Source: Streptomyces sp. Root1304 (lineage in GTDB: Bacteria; Actinomycetota; Actinomycetes; Streptomycetales; Streptomycetaceae). From it: a stretch of 41,548 bases of DNA. The DNA lies in NCBI RefSeq assembly GCF_001426405.1, contig NZ_LMEP01000027.1, forward strand, positions 1 through 41,548, written 5' to 3'. This document shows positions 7,736 through 14,868 of this stretch, piece after piece. The stretch's first letter is position 1; each line of letters opens with the position of its first letter. The notes below the pieces were generated by a model that was not told the origin of the DNA, searched no databases, and saw nothing but the letters and a program-made list of their open reading frames with translations. The position numbers and the translations under genes were made by a program.

Positions 7736-8436
7736 CCGTCCAGGTGGGCGAGGAGGCGGTCCAGCGGGCGTGGGACCTCGTCGAGGTCGAGGTCCTCGAC
7801 CAAGGAGCGTGCGTACTGACTCTTTCGTCCGCTGATCGTGCCCATGAAGCGCCGAAGTTGTTGTTCGACGGTTCGTTCCCGCTGGGCGGGCTGCTTCTGG
7901 AAGATGCCCCAGGCGCGCAGGTCGCCCTGGGCCTCGACGACCTGTTGCACGCGGGCGGGGCCGAGGGAGCGGATCAGTTCCTCTTCCAGGTCGGCGACGC
8001 AGACGTAGAAGCCGAGCGGTTCCATGCGCGCGCGTGTGAGGTCGTGGCCGAGGCCCGTTCGTTCCAGGGCTCGGGAGAAGTGGTTCTCCTCTCCGGCGTC
8101 GCACAGGCCGGCCAGCCCCATGCCGAGCCCCTCCGGGCCGAGCAGGTTCAGGAATCTGCCGATGTTCGTCACGCCTCCGAGGGGGACGACGGCGATCCCC
8201 TCCGCGTCGAGGGCGCGGCCGTGCCGTGCGGCCAGGACTTCGAAGGCGATCCGGTCGCTGACGCCTTCCACCAGCACCGCCGTACGCAGGCCCGCTTCGG
8301 CAGTCAGTTCTCGTGCGGCCACGGCTGCTTCCGCAGCGCTCGCACCGCCTGCCGCCCACTCGATGACCGCCTGCCGGAACCGCTCTGTCGCATCCACGGT
8401 CCCGAGTCTCTCAGGTGTGGGCGGGAAGATCGTCAT
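7732..8436 (-). CDS. TOPRIM-domain protein (OLD-like nuclease or nucleotidyl transferase family)
   Basis: A 234-residue protein with a TOPRIM fold. RTAVLVEGVSDRIAFEVLAA carries the conserved Glu (E57) and a nearby Asp (D61); PLGGVTNIGRFLNLLG is the usual second segment; LCDAGEENHF (D113, E116) supplies the acidic metal-binding end, where the canonical motif is DxD. TOPRIM domains of this type occur in OLD-family nucleases, DnaG and topoisomerases. Unlike OLD proteins there is no ABC-type ATPase domain, so an ATPase, if needed, must come from elsewhere. I chose the ATG at 8436 (MTIFPPTPERLG); the frame is open to 8598, but that stretch lacks TOPRIM-family similarity. It overlaps the downstream gene by four bases. 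Confidence 0.8.
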   Translation of the reverse strand: MTIFPPTPERLGTVDATERFRQAVIEWAAGGASAAEAAVAARELTAEAGLRTAVLVEGVSDRIAFEVLAARHGRALDAEGIAVVPLGGVTNIGRFLNLLGPEGLGMGLAGLCDAGEENHFSRALERTGLGHDLTRARMEPLGFYVCVADLEEELIRSLGPARVQQVVEAQGDLRAWGIFQKQPAQRERTVEQQLRRFMGTISGRKSQYARSLVEDLDLDEVPRPLDRLLAHLDG

Positions 8437-8584
8437 GAGTTTTCGCGTGCCGCCGCGAGGGCCGCGCATCCTCACCGGCCGGACTGCCGTGCGGACGAAC
8501 GACTTTGGGTGATGCGGGCCTCCCCCGGTCGTCTTCTTCGTGCCATTCGCCAGTACAGCGGCCGTCCGCGCGCGGAGCTTGGGG

Positions 8585-8998
8585 GTGCAGTGCCTCAACT
8601 ACGCCGAGGACATCGCGACGATGGAGCGGATGTGCCGCAACATCCACCGGAGTCTGGTTCCGGGTGGTGAGTTCTTCGTTCTCGCCCAGAAGCCCGACTA
8701 CCGGTTCGACTGTCCGTCCCTGGACAAGTACGGGTTCCTCTGCGAGCCGACCGGTGAGGAGCTCGAGACGGGTCCTCGGGTGCGGATCACGGCCCTTCTC
8801 GAACCCCAGCCGATCAGCATCGTGGGCATGGCCCCGCGCCGCGAGGTCTACGAGGATTCCCTGCGGGCCGCCAGGTTCAGTGACCTGGAGTGGATTCCGC
8901 TGCGGGTGTCCGACGCGGGCGTCCGTGAGTTCGGCGAGGACTTCTGGGCGGACGTTCTCGCGAGCCCGCCGCTGGAGATGCTGCGCTGCCGCGCCTGA
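8585..8998 (+). pseudogene. C-terminal remnant of a SAM-dependent methyltransferase
   Basis: Translation from about 8585 gives QCLNYAEDIATMERMCRNIH, then RSLVPGGEFFVLAQKPDY and later DLEWIPLRVSD and LASPPLEMLRCRA. This is the second half of a class I methyltransferase: the post-motif region and the PGG strand are present, but the SAM-binding motif I (the Gly-rich loop) and everything before it are missing. Upstream sequence in this frame (MPFASTAAVRARSLG) does not look like the family and reaches the divergent TOPRIM gene. I therefore call it a 5'-truncated gene of about 138 of an expected 250 residues. The remaining frame is intact, so the truncation may be fairly recent. Confidence 0.65.
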
Positions 8999-9147
8999 TC
9001 TGTTCCTCGGGGTTCCGGGTGGGCCGAGGGGGCTGTGTGAGTGCGGCGCGGGTAGCGGCGGCCGCTGGGGACTGCCGCCACCCGCGCCCTGCACGGGGTG
9101 TGGGAGCGGTCAGGCCGGTGGCCGGTGCTCCGTTCCGGGAGCGGTCG

Positions 9148-9807
9148 TCAGGCGTCGGCCCCCTGCGGTCCCGCCGCGAACTCCAGTGGCGGGGCTATCG
9201 CCTGGGCGTCCGCACCTTCCCCCACCCACAGCCCGATGAAGAGGGCGGCGGTCGCCTCCAGGAGCGCCGCCCGGTCCAGGCCGCCCCCGGCCAACGGCAC
9301 GCAGCCCGTGTCCCGTACCAGCCGGGCCGTCACCGCGAGCGCGTCCTCGTCGTCCCCGCAGACCGGGACCGCCAGCGGCCTGCCGTCGAACACCGGCGGG
9401 GTCATGCGCCACACGTCCTCGTGGCAGATGTTGAAGGCCTTCACGACCCGCGCCCCGGGTGCCGCGTCGGCCAGCCGTCGGGCCGCCGAAGGGCCACCGT
9501 CCGTCAGGAGCCGGAAGCCGGGGCCGACCGGATTGGAGCAGTCGATCAGGACCCGCCCTTCCAGGGGATCGCTCAGCTCCCCGACGGCTTCCGCGCCCGC
9601 TCCGTACGGCAGGGCCGCGAGCACGGCGTCGCCGAAGCCGGCCGCCCGGCGCAGGTTCCCGTACCGCACGGTGTCGCCCATCGTGGTGGCCAGCCGTTTC
9701 GCCCGCTGCTCGTCGCGGGCCCCGACGAACACCTCGTGTCCTGCCCGTACCCAGTGGGTGGCGAGGGCCTGCGCCATGTTTCCCGCTCCCAGTACGCCGA
9801 TTCTCAT
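9148..9807 (-). CDS. NADPH-dependent F420 reductase-like oxidoreductase
   Basis: A 219-residue protein with an N-terminal Rossmann fold of the F420-dependent NADP reductase/coenzyme-binding type: MRIGVLGAGNMAQALATHWV contains GxGxxA-like dinucleotide binding, and FVGARDEQRAKRLA resembles the NADP-preferring second strand. Later segments VLAALPYGAGAEAV, VLIDCSNPVGPGF, RVVKAFNI and VCGDDEDAL follow the family order. Proteins of this kind reduce NADP with F420H2 or reduce small carbonyl substrates; which applies here cannot be told. It is divergent from an HxlR regulator with 127 bases between, and that regulator is the likely controller. The frame stays open upstream of 9807 but that part is antisense to the regulator. 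Confidence 0.85.
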   Translation of the reverse strand: MRIGVLGAGNMAQALATHWVRAGHEVFVGARDEQRAKRLATTMGDTVRYGNLRRAAGFGDAVLAALPYGAGAEAVGELSDPLEGRVLIDCSNPVGPGFRLLTDGGPSAARRLADAAPGARVVKAFNICHEDVWRMTPPVFDGRPLAVPVCGDDEDALAVTARLVRDTGCVPLAGGGLDRAALLEATAALFIGLWVGEGADAQAIAPPLEFAAGPQGADA

Positions 9808-9934
9808 CGTGCTCTTCCCTACTCCCGTGACGTGATCGATCCGGAGGGTTCGGTGCTCCCGTTCCTCTTGGGCACCCCGGTTCTCCGGTGCTTTCGGAAC
9901 GACACTAGGGAGGCCGTCGGGCACCATCTGGTAC

Positions 9935-10327
9935 GTGACTTCTGACGGATACTTGGCCGACTGCCGCGCCCGCCTCGCCTTCGACCTGCTCGCGAACACC
10001 TGGAACTCCGTGGTGCTCTGGTCCCTACGGGGCGGGCCCCGCCGGCACGGCGAACTGCGGGCGCGGATCGGCGGCATCAGTTCCAAGGTGCTCACCGAGA
10101 CGCTGCGGCGTCTGGAGTTCAACGGTCTGGTCGAACGCCGGGAGGCCGGCGTGGTCGACGTACCTGAGCTCCGGGGCGCACCCCGCGTCACGTACGAGCT
10201 GACCCCGCTGGGACGGACCCTGCTCGGACCGATCGACGCGTTCGGGGCCTGGGCCTTCGAGCACGGCGACGAGGTCATGGCCGCTCAGGAGCGCCATGGG
10301 CAGCCCACCGCACTTCGTGGAGAGTGA
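9935..10327 (+). CDS. HxlR-family transcriptional regulator
   Basis: A 130-residue winged-helix regulator. FDLLANTWNSVVLWSLRGGP, RHGELRARIGGISSKVLTET and LRRLEFNGLVERREAG are the signature HxlR segments, followed by the wing VTYELTPLGRTLL. Some HxlR proteins sense oxidants through an N-terminal Cys; here a Cys is at residue 10 (DCRAR). It starts with GTG at 9935 without an obvious Shine-Dalgarno sequence; a short dyad ACCATCTGGT at 9923-9932 lies directly in front of the start codon and could be its operator. It probably represses the divergent reductase gene and itself. Confidence 0.88.
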   Translation: MTSDGYLADCRARLAFDLLANTWNSVVLWSLRGGPRRHGELRARIGGISSKVLTETLRRLEFNGLVERREAGVVDVPELRGAPRVTYELTPLGRTLLGPIDAFGAWAFEHGDEVMAAQERHGQPTALRGE

Positions 10328-10466
10328 GGGCGGCCAGGGCGGCCTGAGGGCACGGCCTTCGGGGCTTTTGCGGACCTGGGTGCCTGCGCCGAGCAACCCC
10401 GGGGGAGGTCGAGCGCGTCTTCTTGATCGAAGTGCGCCACGGGGGCGGACGCGAAGGGGTTGGAAG

Positions 10467-10640
10467 ATGGAAGACATTGCTGGTTCCGCTGTCGTGCGCG
10501 TGCTGAAGGGTGTCGGGTGGGTCACCTTCCATGTCGTCGGTGCCGTGGGTGACGTGCTCGCCAACGGCGTGCCGTGGGGAACCGACAGCGGGCGCTCCTC
10601 CGAGAAGGAGGAGCGGAAGCAGGAGAGCGGGATTTCCTGA
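10467..10640 (+). CDS. small conserved-looking hypothetical protein (57 aa)
   Basis: The ATG at 10467 follows AAGGGG at a good distance and opens a 57-residue frame. Residues 8-34 (VVRVLKGVGWVTFHVVGAVG onward) are hydrophobic and could be a membrane or membrane-surface helix; the tail is highly charged (SSEKEERKQESG). It ends just before a strong terminator. No family recognised. The longer open frame from 10296 is less likely because it overlaps the regulator and lacks a ribosome binding site. Confidence 0.6.
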   Translation: MEDIAGSAVVRVLKGVGWVTFHVVGAVGDVLANGVPWGTDSGRSSEKEERKQESGIS

Positions 10641-10663
10641 CGGTGCTGTTCGGCATGGGGCGG

Positions 10664-10706
10664 CCGCGGGGGCGGCTCCCTGTGGTTCCGGGAGCCGCCC
10701 CCGCGG
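10664..10706. terminator. 17-bp bidirectional terminator
   Basis: Bases 10664-10680 and 10690-10706 are perfect reverse complements (GC-rich, starting CCGCGGGGGCGG) with a 9-base loop. The hairpin lies between the small plus-strand gene and the convergent ABC permease gene, so it can end both transcripts. Confidence 0.85.
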
Positions 10707-10742
10707 CGTGTTCGTTCGTCCCTCCGTCCGGCCGGCCCCGGG

Positions 10743-11567
10743 TCAGAGCGTGACCTCGCGGTTGAAGGCCGCGCGCGACCAGAAGTAGCCGAGCAGAGCG
10801 AGCGCCGTGCACCAGGCCAGGGCGATCCAGCCGGCGTTGCCGATCTCCGTGCCGAGCAGCAGACCGCGCAGCGTCTCGTTGATCGGGGTGAAGGGCTGGT
10901 ACTCGGCGAACCAGCGCAGCGCGGTCGGCATCGATTCCGGGGTGACGACGGCGCTGCCGAGGAAGGGCAGGAAGGTCAGCGGCAGCGGGGCGTTGCTCGC
11001 GGACTCGACGGTCTTGGCGCCCATGCCCATCGCGGCCGACAGCCAGGCCATGCCGAAGGCCAGGAAGAGAAGCAGGGACAGGGCGGCCACCCACTCGACC
11101 GGCGACGCCTCGGGCCGGAATCCGATGGCGAGAGAGACGCCGGTGACCAGGACGAGGACGGCGAAGACCTGGATGACGCTGCCCAGGACATGGCCGGTGA
11201 GGATCGCTCCCCGGGAGATCGACATCGTGCGGAAGCGCTTGACGATGCCTTCCGTCATGTCGGAGCAGACCGACACGGCCGTCGCCACGGCCCCCGACGT
11301 CGCGGACATCAGGATGATGCCGGGCACGACGTAGTTGATGTAGTCGCCGCGGTCGCCGCCCGCTCCGATTCCGGTGCCGATCGCGCCTCCGAAGACGTAC
11401 ACGAACAGCAGGAGCATCAGGATCGGCATGATGACGATCGAGATCGTCATCGACGGGTAGCGCTGCATGTGCTTGATGTTGCGGCGCAGCATCGTCAGGG
11501 AGTCGCGCAGCGCGTACGAGCGGGTGTCCTCGGCGGGTGCCGCCGGGGCGAGGGTGGCGGTGCTCAT
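10743..11567 (-). CDS. ABC-2 type transporter permease (DrrB-like)
   Basis: A 274-residue integral membrane protein of the daunorubicin-resistance (DrrB) ABC-2 family, expected to have six transmembrane helices: ISIVIMPILMLLLFVYVFGG, the segment YINYVVPGIILMSATSGAVA, then VFAVLVLVTGVSLAIGF, LLLFLAFGMAWL, and a C-terminal helix WIALAWCTALALLGYFW. The SDMTEGIVKRFRTMSISRGA loop is the typical coupling region. With the ATPase just upstream it forms an exporter for a hydrophobic compound or lipid. The ATG at 11567 overlaps the stop of the ATPase gene (ATGA). Confidence 0.92.
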   Translation of the reverse strand: MSTATLAPAAPAEDTRSYALRDSLTMLRRNIKHMQRYPSMTISIVIMPILMLLLFVYVFGGAIGTGIGAGGDRGDYINYVVPGIILMSATSGAVATAVSVCSDMTEGIVKRFRTMSISRGAILTGHVLGSVIQVFAVLVLVTGVSLAIGFRPEASPVEWVAALSLLLFLAFGMAWLSAAMGMGAKTVESASNAPLPLTFLPFLGSAVVTPESMPTALRWFAEYQPFTPINETLRGLLLGTEIGNAGWIALAWCTALALLGYFWSRAAFNREVTL

Positions 11568-12598
11568 CGGTTCGACTCCTTCTGGGTGGTGGACTGGGTG
11601 GGGAGGGGCTGGGCCGAGGGGGTGCCGGGGGTGTTCTGTCGGCCCGTGAGGGCCAGGAAGACGTCGTCGAGGTCCGGGGTGTGCACGGTCAGCGACTCGG
11701 CCTGAACGCCCGTGGTGTCGAGGACGTCGATGACCGAGCGGAGATTGGCGAGCGACCCGTCGCTGGGGATCTGCAGGGTCAGCGACTCGTCGTCGCGGGT
11801 GGCGACGCCGAAGATCGAGGCCGCCGTCTCGAAGTGCGACTCGTCGGTGAACCGGACCCGGACGTGCCCGCCCGGGATCAGGCGCTTCAACTCCTCCGCG
11901 GTGCCCTCCGCCACGAACGTGCCCCGGTCGAGCACCGCGATGTGGTCGGCCAGGTGGTCGGCCTCCTCCAGGTACTGCGTGGTGAGGAAGATGGTCACGC
12001 CCTCTTCTGTGACCAGGTCGCGGATGAGTTCCCACATGACGCGGCGGCTGCGCGGGTCGAGGCCGGTGGTCGGCTCGTCGAGGAAGATGATCCGCGGCCG
12101 GCCGACCAGCGTCATCGCCAGGTCCAGCTTGCGGCGCATGCCGCCGGAGAAGGTCGCGACGTTCTTGCGGGCCGCTTCGGTCAGCTCGAACCGTTCCAGG
12201 AGTTCGGCGGCACGGCGTCGGCCCTCGGCGCGGCTCAGGTGGTGCAGATCGGCCATGAGGAGCAGGTTCTCCTCGGCGGTCAGCAGCCCGTCGACCGCGG
12301 CGAACTGTCCCGTCACGCCGATCTGGCGCCGTACCGCGCCGGCGGCGGAGGTCACGTCGTGACCCGCGATCCGCGCCTCGCCCGCGTCGGCGGTGATCAG
12401 CGTGGAGAGGATCTCCACCGTGGTGGTCTTGCCCGCCCCGTTCGGGCCGAGCAGCGCGAAGATCGTGCCCTCCGGGATCCGGAGGTCGATGCCGTCCAGC
12501 ACCAGCTTGTCGCCGTACGACTTGCGCAGACCGCGCGCGGAGATCGCGGCTGCCCGGGTGGGGGTGGCCACTGCGGTCGGTGTGTTCGCTGTGCTCAT
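11564..12598 (-). CDS. ABC transporter ATP-binding protein (DrrA-like)
   Basis: A 344-residue ATPase subunit. Walker A is GPNGAGKTTT, the signature motif FSGGMRRKLDLA, Walker B IIFLDEPTTGLD and the switch His lies in TIFLTTQYLEEADHLADHIA. The C-terminal extension after about residue 235 (VRVRFTDESHFETAASIF) and the final LTVHTPDLDDVFLALTG follow the DrrA pattern. It powers the downstream permease. A GGAAGGG ribosome binding site precedes the ATG. A phased TGGCGCCA array lies 265-365 bases upstream and may control this transcript. Confidence 0.94.
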   Translation of the reverse strand: MSTANTPTAVATPTRAAAISARGLRKSYGDKLVLDGIDLRIPEGTIFALLGPNGAGKTTTVEILSTLITADAGEARIAGHDVTSAAGAVRRQIGVTGQFAAVDGLLTAEENLLLMADLHHLSRAEGRRRAAELLERFELTEAARKNVATFSGGMRRKLDLAMTLVGRPRIIFLDEPTTGLDPRSRRVMWELIRDLVTEEGVTIFLTTQYLEEADHLADHIAVLDRGTFVAEGTAEELKRLIPGGHVRVRFTDESHFETAASIFGVATRDDESLTLQIPSDGSLANLRSVIDVLDTTGVQAESLTVHTPDLDDVFLALTGRQNTPGTPSAQPLPTQSTTQKESNR

Positions 12599-13157
12599 GG
12601 GAGCGGGCCCTTCCGTGGAGAGGAATCAGAGGCTCAGGGGTTCAGGGGGCGTATCGGGGTGGCCGGGCTCGGGGCCTCGGGGCCTGCGGCGCACTCGGGC
12701 GTCCTTCGGAAGCCGAGGTGCGGGATGCGGATACGCCGAAGGTGGTCGGCGCGGAAGTCGATGAGGTGCTGTCGGCGGAAGCGGGGCGCGCATCGGGGTG
12801 CGTCGCTCTCGGCGCCTTGACGGGCGGCGTATCGCGCTTGCTGCGTCAGAGGGGTACGCGAATGGCGGATGTGGCGCCATCAGCCGCCTCAGTGGCGCCA
12901 TTCGCTCAGACGGGTGGCGGAGGGGCCGGGAAGGCACTCCGGCATGGCGCCTCGGTGGCGCCTGCCCGGCCGCCGCGAAGGGCGGTCCGGGCCGTTCGAA
13001 GGGGTGGCCGCCCGTAGTCGAGGGCGGGGACGGCGGCGGTGGAAGTGGTGGTCAGGGGGTGGTGGCGGAGAGCGCCGTGCCGCCTCTGCGGGCGGCCCCC
13101 GGTCCGCCGGTGCCCCTTCGTACGGCGGTCCTGCTCGGCCTTTCGGCCGCTCCGGGC
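12599..13157. other. 559-bp intergenic region with an operator-like array
   Basis: No gene that I can support lies here; the open frames on both strands are Arg/Pro/Ala-rich and have no family pattern. It separates the DUF4097 gene from the ABC genes, all read from the minus strand. Its notable content is the TGGCGCCA array at 12863-12963. The part between the array and the ABC start would be a 5' leader of over 250 bases if the promoter lies at the array. Confidence 0.6.
12863..12963. promoter_or_regulatory. phased TGGCGCCA operator array upstream of the ABC exporter
   Basis: Exact TGGCGCCA palindromes start at 12872 and 12893, one-mismatch copies TGGCGCCT at 12945 and 12956, and TGGCG half-sites at 12863 and 12915. 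The distances between successive sites are 9, 21, 22, 30 and 11 bases, close to whole turns of the helix, so a protein could line all of them on one face. The same motif forms an array in front of the ribbon-helix-helix gene at 14770, which is the best candidate for the binding protein. Confidence 0.6.
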
Positions 13158-13994
13158 TCAGGCTCGGCGGATCACGATGTCGCCGACGCTCGTGCGGCCA
13201 CGGACCTCGACCGTCTCGTCCGACTCCCCCGGGCCCTGCGCCACGCCCAGTTCGTTGCGGACGCGTCCCGCCTTGGAGCGGACGTCGAGCCAGGCCGCCG
13301 TGCCCTCGGCGATGCCGACCTCCAGGGCCCCCGCGGAGGACTCCAGGGTGATCTGCCCGCGCACCACCTCGCCGAGGCGGATCGAGCCGCTGGACGTCTT
13401 CGCGGTGACCGAGGCCGCCGCACGGACGACGCTGATGGGTCCGTTGGACGAGTTCACCCGCAGCTCGCCGTCGGTCTCCCCGATCACGGTCTCGCCGTTG
13501 AGGTTCTTGACGGTCGCCTCGCCGCCGATCCTGCCGACCCGTACCCGGCCCGAGCCCTGGATGTCGGCGCCGCCCGTCACCCGGTCCACCTGGATGTCGC
13601 CGTGCGGCGTCTTCAGCCGTACGGTCTCGGCCTCCTCCAGCCGGATGTCTCCGGTGGAGGTCGTCAGCCGGCAGTTCCCGAAGCGTCCCTCGGCGACGAG
13701 GTCGCCCAGACTCGTGCTCCCGGTCACGTCGGAGCCCGCGGGCAGCTCGACGGTCACGTCGATCACGCCGTACTTGCCGAACGGCGAACGCTTCTTCGGT
13801 CCCTTGACGACGAGTTCGCCGCCCGCGCAGCTGACCTTGGTGTCCTCCGCGGCCTGCTTGTCGTGGGTGTTGCCGGGCTCGCTCGGCGCCACCTCGACCA
13901 CGGTGTCGGTGCGCTTGCCCGCGACGATCCGGATCCGCCCGACCTCGATCTCGACGGTGGCGGAGAGGGGCTCGGGGGTGTCGAAAGTAGGCAT
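13158..13994 (-). CDS. DUF4097-family beta-repeat protein
   Basis: A 278-residue protein made of repeated short beta segments, as in the DUF4097 'putative adhesin' family: IDVTVELPAGSDVTGSTSLG, LTTSTGDIRLEEAETVRLKT and GDIQVDRVTGGADIQGSGRV, each rung ending in a Gly-Asp or Ser-Gly turn, giving a right-handed beta-helix-like stack. There is no signal peptide or anchor, so in this case it is probably cytoplasmic despite the 'adhesin' label. The ATG at 13994 has AAGGGACGG upstream. It lies between the ribbon-helix-helix gene and the ABC exporter genes on one strand; I recall this gene order from Streptomyces, so a shared role in exporter control or envelope stress is likely but unproven. A MITE has inserted just upstream. 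Confidence 0.85.
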   Translation of the reverse strand: MPTFDTPEPLSATVEIEVGRIRIVAGKRTDTVVEVAPSEPGNTHDKQAAEDTKVSCAGGELVVKGPKKRSPFGKYGVIDVTVELPAGSDVTGSTSLGDLVAEGRFGNCRLTTSTGDIRLEEAETVRLKTPHGDIQVDRVTGGADIQGSGRVRVGRIGGEATVKNLNGETVIGETDGELRVNSSNGPISVVRAAASVTAKTSSGSIRLGEVVRGQITLESSAGALEVGIAEGTAAWLDVRSKAGRVRNELGVAQGPGESDETVEVRGRTSVGDIVIRRA

Positions 13995-14066
13995 GACTGT
14001 GCCGTCCCTTGGGTGAGTGGAGGTAGGTGCGTGAGTGGAGGTGCGGCAGGCCGGGGGTGTGGTGTG

Positions 14067-14246
14067 CTAGGGCCTGTCGTCACACTCCCGTCGTCGCCCG
14101 AAGGGCGGCCCCGCGGCGTCTGGTGCGTGCTCTCGGCGTGCCGGGTGGAAGCCCTCATACTGGACCGTACTCGGGCTTTCGCCCGGTGCGGCGAGAGCGC
14201 GTGCCAGGCGCCGTGGGGCAGACGGGAGTTTGACGACAGGCCCTAG
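14067..14246. mobile_element. 180-bp MITE with 26-bp terminal inverted repeats, copy 1
   Basis: The element is bounded by CTAG at both ends. The terminal 26 bases (14067-14092 and 14221-14246) are inverted repeats with one mismatch, starting CTAGGGCCTGTCGTCA. The inside is also largely self-complementary, so almost the whole element folds into one long hairpin; an extra small stem (CGCCC GAA GGGCG) interrupts the left arm. It is too short to code for a transposase. The TA within CTAG suggests an IS630/Tc1-mariner-type parent. A second copy starts at 41403. The right end overlaps the TAG stop codon of the ribbon-helix-helix gene. Confidence 0.85.
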
Positions 14247-14770
14247 CGGACCCAGCCGGTGAAGCCCTGCCCCACCGCCGGGCCCGCCTGGCCGCGTCGG
14301 CCGCGGTCCGCCGCGGGTTCCAGGGCGGCGGCGACGGCCCGTACGAGCCAGGCGTTGACCGACAGGCCCTCACGGCTCGCGGCCTCCTCGACGCGGAGCT
14401 TCAGCTGCGCCGGCGGCCGGAAGTTGATGCGCGCGGTGGCGCCCTCCTCGGCCTCGGCGAAGGCCGTCGCCGGGAGCGCCGGGGGTGCCGGGGCTTCGGC
14501 GGCGACCTCGCCGAAGGAGTCCGCCGCGGGCGGCGCGGTCACCACGAACTCGGGGTCCAGTCCCCGGAGCCGCAGGTCGACCGAGCCCGGCGCCAGATCA
14601 CGGGTGACCTCGTCCATCGCGTCGGACAGCGCACCGAGCAGCGTCAGGCGGGCGGCCGATTCGAGCGGGCCGGTGAGCCGGTCGGCCAGGGCGCGGGCTT
14701 CCTCGCCGCCGGCCTCGGCGGCCACGCCGAGCTCATGACGAAGACGGTCAACATACGGAGTGAGGTCCAT
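14243..14770 (-). CDS. HicB-like ribbon-helix-helix DNA-binding protein
   Basis: A 175-residue protein. Residues about 113-152 are a ribbon-helix-helix domain: the strand ARINFRP, then AQLKLRVEEAASREG and LSVNAWLVRAVAAALE, like the C-terminal domain of HicB antitoxins and Arc repressors. The N-terminal half (YVDRLRHELGVAAEAGGEEA) is helical and lacks the HicB RNase-like fold, and no HicA toxin gene is adjacent, so it is more likely a regulator than an antitoxin. A phased array of TGGCGCCA sites begins 11 bases before its ATG, fitting autoregulation. No Shine-Dalgarno sequence precedes the ATG, so the message may be leaderless. The TAG stop is shared with the CTAG end of a MITE; the GWVR ending looks native. 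Confidence 0.85.
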   Translation of the reverse strand: MDLTPYVDRLRHELGVAAEAGGEEARALADRLTGPLESAARLTLLGALSDAMDEVTRDLAPGSVDLRLRGLDPEFVVTAPPAADSFGEVAAEAPAPPALPATAFAEAEEGATARINFRPPAQLKLRVEEAASREGLSVNAWLVRAVAAALEPAADRGRRGQAGPAVGQGFTGWVR

Positions 14771-14780
14771 GAAGCAAGAA

Positions 14781-14864
14781 TGGCACCATCATGGCGCCAC
14801 CGCAACCCCAATGGCGCCACAACGCGCCATGGGGGCGCCGGGGTGCGCCATCGCAGTGGCGCCT
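14781..14864. promoter_or_regulatory. phased TGGCGCCA operator array upstream of the ribbon-helix-helix gene
   Basis: Sites start at 14781 (TGGCACCA), 14792 and 14812 (exact TGGCGCCA), about 14822 (half-site GCGCCA), 14833 (GGGCGCCG), 14843 (GTGCGCCA) and 14857 (TGGCGCCT). The steps are 11, 20, 10, 11, 10 and 14 bases, so most sites repeat at one or two turns of the helix. The array fills the gap between this gene and the stop of the TipA-type gene and must contain the promoter, as expected for autorepression. Confidence 0.7.
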
Positions 14865-14868
14865 CGGC

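Noticed and set aside
12626..12937. A 103-residue minus-strand frame in the gap before the ABC genes
   Set aside because: It is Pro/Arg-rich without family likeness and overlaps the operator-like array.
14243..14770. A HicAB toxin-antitoxin pair
   Set aside because: Only the ribbon-helix-helix part is HicB-like; there is no HicA-sized gene next to it and the neighbours are DUF4097 and exporter genes.
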